A stretch of DNA of 64,000 nucleotides from Galaxea fascicularis (taxonomy: Eukaryota > Cnidaria > Anthozoa > Scleractinia > Euphylliidae). The number at the start of each line of letters is the position of its first letter. Within the stretch, counting starts at the first letter, position 1. The DNA is taken from positions 8,004,705-8,068,704 of the forward strand of contig OX419338.1 in assembly GCA_948470475.1 (NCBI GenBank), read 5' to 3'. Positions 62,701 to 64,000 of this stretch are shown piece by piece. The position numbers were made by a program, and so were the translations under genes. The notes under the pieces were generated by a model, which made no database searches, was not told the origin of the DNA, and saw only the letters and a list, made by a program, of their open reading frames with translations.

Positions 62701-62705
62701 GTTAA
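50746..62705 (+). CDS. TRPA1-like: Gene D: TRPA1-like ankyrin-repeat cation channel (9 coding exons, 1072 aa)
   Basis: Fourth TRPA-family channel and the only one on the plus strand. Exons: 50746-51026, 52916-53569, 54650-54977, 56132-56328, 58548-58874, 59225-60071, 60682-60885, 61069-61247, 62504-62705; 3219 nt with all phases compatible. The start is the first ATG after an in-frame TAA and has A at -3 and G at +4. I count 17 ankyrin repeats (~22-593). The pre-S1 linker has LDRC (Cys630) and LLDPGPDD (646-653). S1 lies at ~694-716, S2 750-772, S3 784-801, S4 815-834, S5 844-874, pore Gly897-Glu898, S6 925-946, then VGLAVGDIES and a C-terminal coiled coil (~1025-1067). Exon 2 (654 nt) corresponds to two exons in B and C (344+313), so an intron has been lost here. 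The exon 3 donor (gtcagg) is weak. Introns 1, 2, 4 and 8 carry palindromic mobile elements. A candidate AATAAA lies at 63081-63086. Confidence 0.93.
51596..51735. mobile_element. Palindromic element with ~63-bp arms, gene D intron 1
   Basis: Arms at 51596-51660 and 51674-51735, beginning CATTGTTGAGTTATATAAGC, are almost exact reverse complements around GAGCCGAAGGCGA. A second CAACAGTGCACGCGCG block at about 51848 may be a further partial copy. Confidence 0.8.
52375..52549. mobile_element. Tigger/pogo-like MITE with TA duplication, gene D intron 1
   Basis: 175-bp element starting CAGTTGACTCTCGATAACTC and ending GAGTTATCGGGTGTCAACTG, flanked by TA on both sides (52373-52374, 52550-52551). The CAGT start and TA target match the Tc1/mariner-pogo superfamily. 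Internal sequence repeats GAGTTATCGA. Confidence 0.75.
53714..53889. mobile_element. Perfect palindrome: 88-bp arms, 1-nt spacer, gene D intron 2
   Basis: Bases 53713-53800 and 53802-53889 are exact reverse complements by my base-by-base reading, beginning CATCCTCGGAGACCCAGGGG. The flanks carry an exact 11-bp direct repeat, TTTTGGTCCCC (53703-53713 and 53890-53900), as expected for a transposon insertion; this overlaps the outermost base pair of the palindrome. No coding capacity. Confidence 0.9.
54081..54275. mobile_element. Second Tigger/pogo-like MITE carrying an internal palindrome
   Basis: Ends CTGTTGGCACACGATAACTC (left, degenerate) and GAGTTATCGAGAGTCAACTG (right) are followed by TA and match the element at 52375. 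The middle (54125-54194) holds a hairpin centred on the perfect 22-bp palindrome at 54149-54170, absent from the other copy. Confidence 0.7.
54995..55310. repeat. Repeat-like stretch with inverted GCATAAGC motifs, gene D intron 3
   Basis: AAGCAAGCATAAGCATAACC near 55020 is partly mirrored by TGTGCTTGTGCTTATGCTCG near 55155. The sequence between is GC-richer than its surroundings. Borders are not defined. Confidence 0.35.
56428..58046. mobile_element. 1.6-kb non-autonomous element with ~65-bp terminal inverted repeats
   Basis: Left terminus CATAAAACTGTAAAAACGAA to CTCCATTATCAAG (56428-56492) and right terminus (57982-58046) are reverse complements with few mismatches. Inside are an (AT)n run (56498-56522), an inner hairpin (AAAAGCATTTCGTACACTAAGC near 57779 and its complement to 57833) and ~1.2 kb without a recognised transposase. 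It occupies most of gene D intron 4. Confidence 0.75.
60257..60272. repeat. G homopolymer run in gene D intron 6
   Basis: A G-rich run interrupted once. The remaining 0.6-kb intron shows nothing recognised. Confidence 0.6.
61322..61385. repeat. (ATC)n microsatellite in gene D intron 8
   Basis: Tandem ATC/TCA units with small interruptions over ~60 bp. Confidence 0.85.
61988..62262. mobile_element. Composite fold-back element in gene D intron 8
   Basis: Two nested palindromes. ATTTAGCGGGCCGTAC (62013-62028) pairs with 62035-62050. A longer pair of ~60-bp arms, 62103-62165 against 62202-62260, contains GGTCCGTACTGTAAGTTACG and its inverse. The spacer between the long arms is the CG-rich GCCCGCGCGCTTCGCGC. 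Confidence 0.7.
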
Positions 62706-64000
62706 CTGAAATTTCTACTCATCGTTCCACCTAATACGTTTAGCAAACATTTGCTAATTTGCCCTCCCCCCTCCCCCCTCCTAGGCTTTTGGTCCAGATG
62801 CTGACACCCTGGTATCCCCGGGTATAGCATTGGTATACAGAGGAAATCTCAATTTGCCCACGATCGCACAGGGAGTTGTAAAGAATACAAGTGTAAGTGG
62901 GTATCCGGAGGTGTGAAAAGGGTCGGAAAACACTGGACGACAAGTTGCAGAGACATGAGTCTCTATGACTGAAGCTGCCTCGTGTGCACTACTCGGGAGA
63001 CGTGTCGCTGGTTCAAGACGCCCACCAGGAACTCGCACTCAGGAAAGAGGCGAATAGTCGCGGCGATTTGTCTATGGGAGAATAAATGACTAAAATTAAC
63101 TTTTTTGCTAGCTACAAAAATCAATCTCATCCGAGAGCTCATCCGTCACTGTGAATCATCCTTTTCTTCACTTTTAAAACAAGTGATAAATAAAGATGCA
63201 CCGTCCTGAAATAATCCTAGGTGTAAGGTCCTCTATCCTTGATTTGTAAAGAAGCGGGATCTGCAGCAAATTCAGTGAGCGAATAGCGATAAGGATTTAT
63301 ACGTTTTTAAAGTTATTTTGTGTTCTTTTAACCTGGTCCATTTCTATTTTGAAGCATACTAGGGACAAGATAATGACAATTTGATTGAGGTACTTGTTCT
63401 GTGAAATACGTTTTTAAGCAGTATATTACATATCGCGTTTGTCTGTTGGCAAAAATCCGTTTCACACTAAAAATAGTTATTAGAAATAGTTATGTCTTTT
63501 GACTGTTTGGCTGCCTGATTGTTTCAAAGAGCGCAAAACACCCACCCCCACAAGGTTTAACGTTTGAAACTAAATTTAAGGACTCTCCCGGATACGTTTT
63601 CACGCCAAATAAATTTTGCTGGGTTCTTCTCCCTCTCTCCTCCATCAAGACTTCGGACACAGCGTTGAATTAACCAGCTAAGAAGGGTCACTGGGTCACT
63701 GTATCTCATATGGAGGATATGCTGTGGACTACTGTAAACAACAGACAGGATCCATTTGTCGTGAGGGAGAAATAAACGTAAGGGAATGAAATGAAAGTAT
63801 AATTGCGCCCCCCCCTCCCCCCCCCCCCCTCACACACACACACATATACACACAGAAATTAAGGCCCTGGCAAACGAAGTCACCTTGTTGCGGACACATC
63901 GTTGCAGACTGGGAAACATTTGTTGCGGGCACAAAATGTTTCTGAACAAAATCAGAAACATTTTTTGTGTCCCGGACACAAAATTTGTGTCGGCAACAAA
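62706..64000. other. 3' flank of gene D
   Basis: AATAAA at 63081-63086 and again at 63189-63194 could end the gene D transcript. A C-run plus (CA)n lies at 63807-63855. The last ~100 bp contain an inverted repeat (TTGTTGCGGGCACAAAATG against its complement) that looks like a mobile element cut off by the window edge. No further channel exon was seen. Confidence 0.5.
63807..63855. repeat. C-run and (CA)n microsatellite
   Basis: Homopolymeric C interrupted by a T, followed by CACACACACACACATATACACACA. Confidence 0.85.

Overview
The window is eukaryotic animal DNA: AT-rich, with intron-rich genes using GT-AG introns, tRNA-derived SINEs, many fold-back and MITE-like elements, and microsatellites. 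The repeat types (tRNA-headed SINEs, fold-back elements, CCCGGGGG-ended elements) resemble what I know of anthozoan cnidarians such as stony corals or anemones. The genus is not identifiable by eye, and even the clade is an inference.

Four genes can be supported, and all four are paralogues of one family. They are TRPA1-like cation channels with about 16-17 ankyrin repeats, a pre-S1 linker, six transmembrane segments with a re-entrant pore, a TRP-like helix beginning VGLAVGDI, and a short C-terminal coiled coil. Gene A (20216 down to 6753), gene B (35190 to 23717) and gene C (47061 to 36853) lie head-to-tail on the minus strand. Gene D (50746 to 62705) is on the plus strand, head-to-head with C across a 3.7-kb intergenic region. 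I traced every coding exon from first ATG to stop with compatible splice phases, giving predicted proteins of 1132 (A), 1143 (B), 1102 (C) and 1072 (D) residues. Exon lengths and phases are almost identical between copies, so the array arose by tandem duplication plus one inversion. D has lost one intron that A, B and C keep.

Region by region. 1-6.7 kb: no recognisable gene; a 345-bp MITE, a decayed non-LTR retrotransposon tail, an inverted-repeat minisatellite and a hairpin element. 6.7-20.2 kb: gene A with several insertions in its introns. 20.2-23.7 kb: A-B spacer with an unidentified coding-like stretch. 23.7-35.2 kb: gene B. 35.2-36.85 kb: B-C spacer with a tandem duplication and a MITE. 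36.85-47.06 kb: gene C. 47.06-50.75 kb: shared C/D upstream region with two inverted-repeat elements. 50.75-62.7 kb: gene D, whose introns hold the most striking palindromic elements. 62.7-64 kb: 3' flank and simple repeats.

Functionally the four genes most likely encode subunits of tetrameric sensory cation channels, possibly able to mix. The sequence suggests shared pore differences from human TRPA1 (Gly-Glu where human has Gly-Asp) and the absence of one of the classical electrophile-sensing cysteines. The residues are read directly; the comparison with human TRPA1 is from memory.
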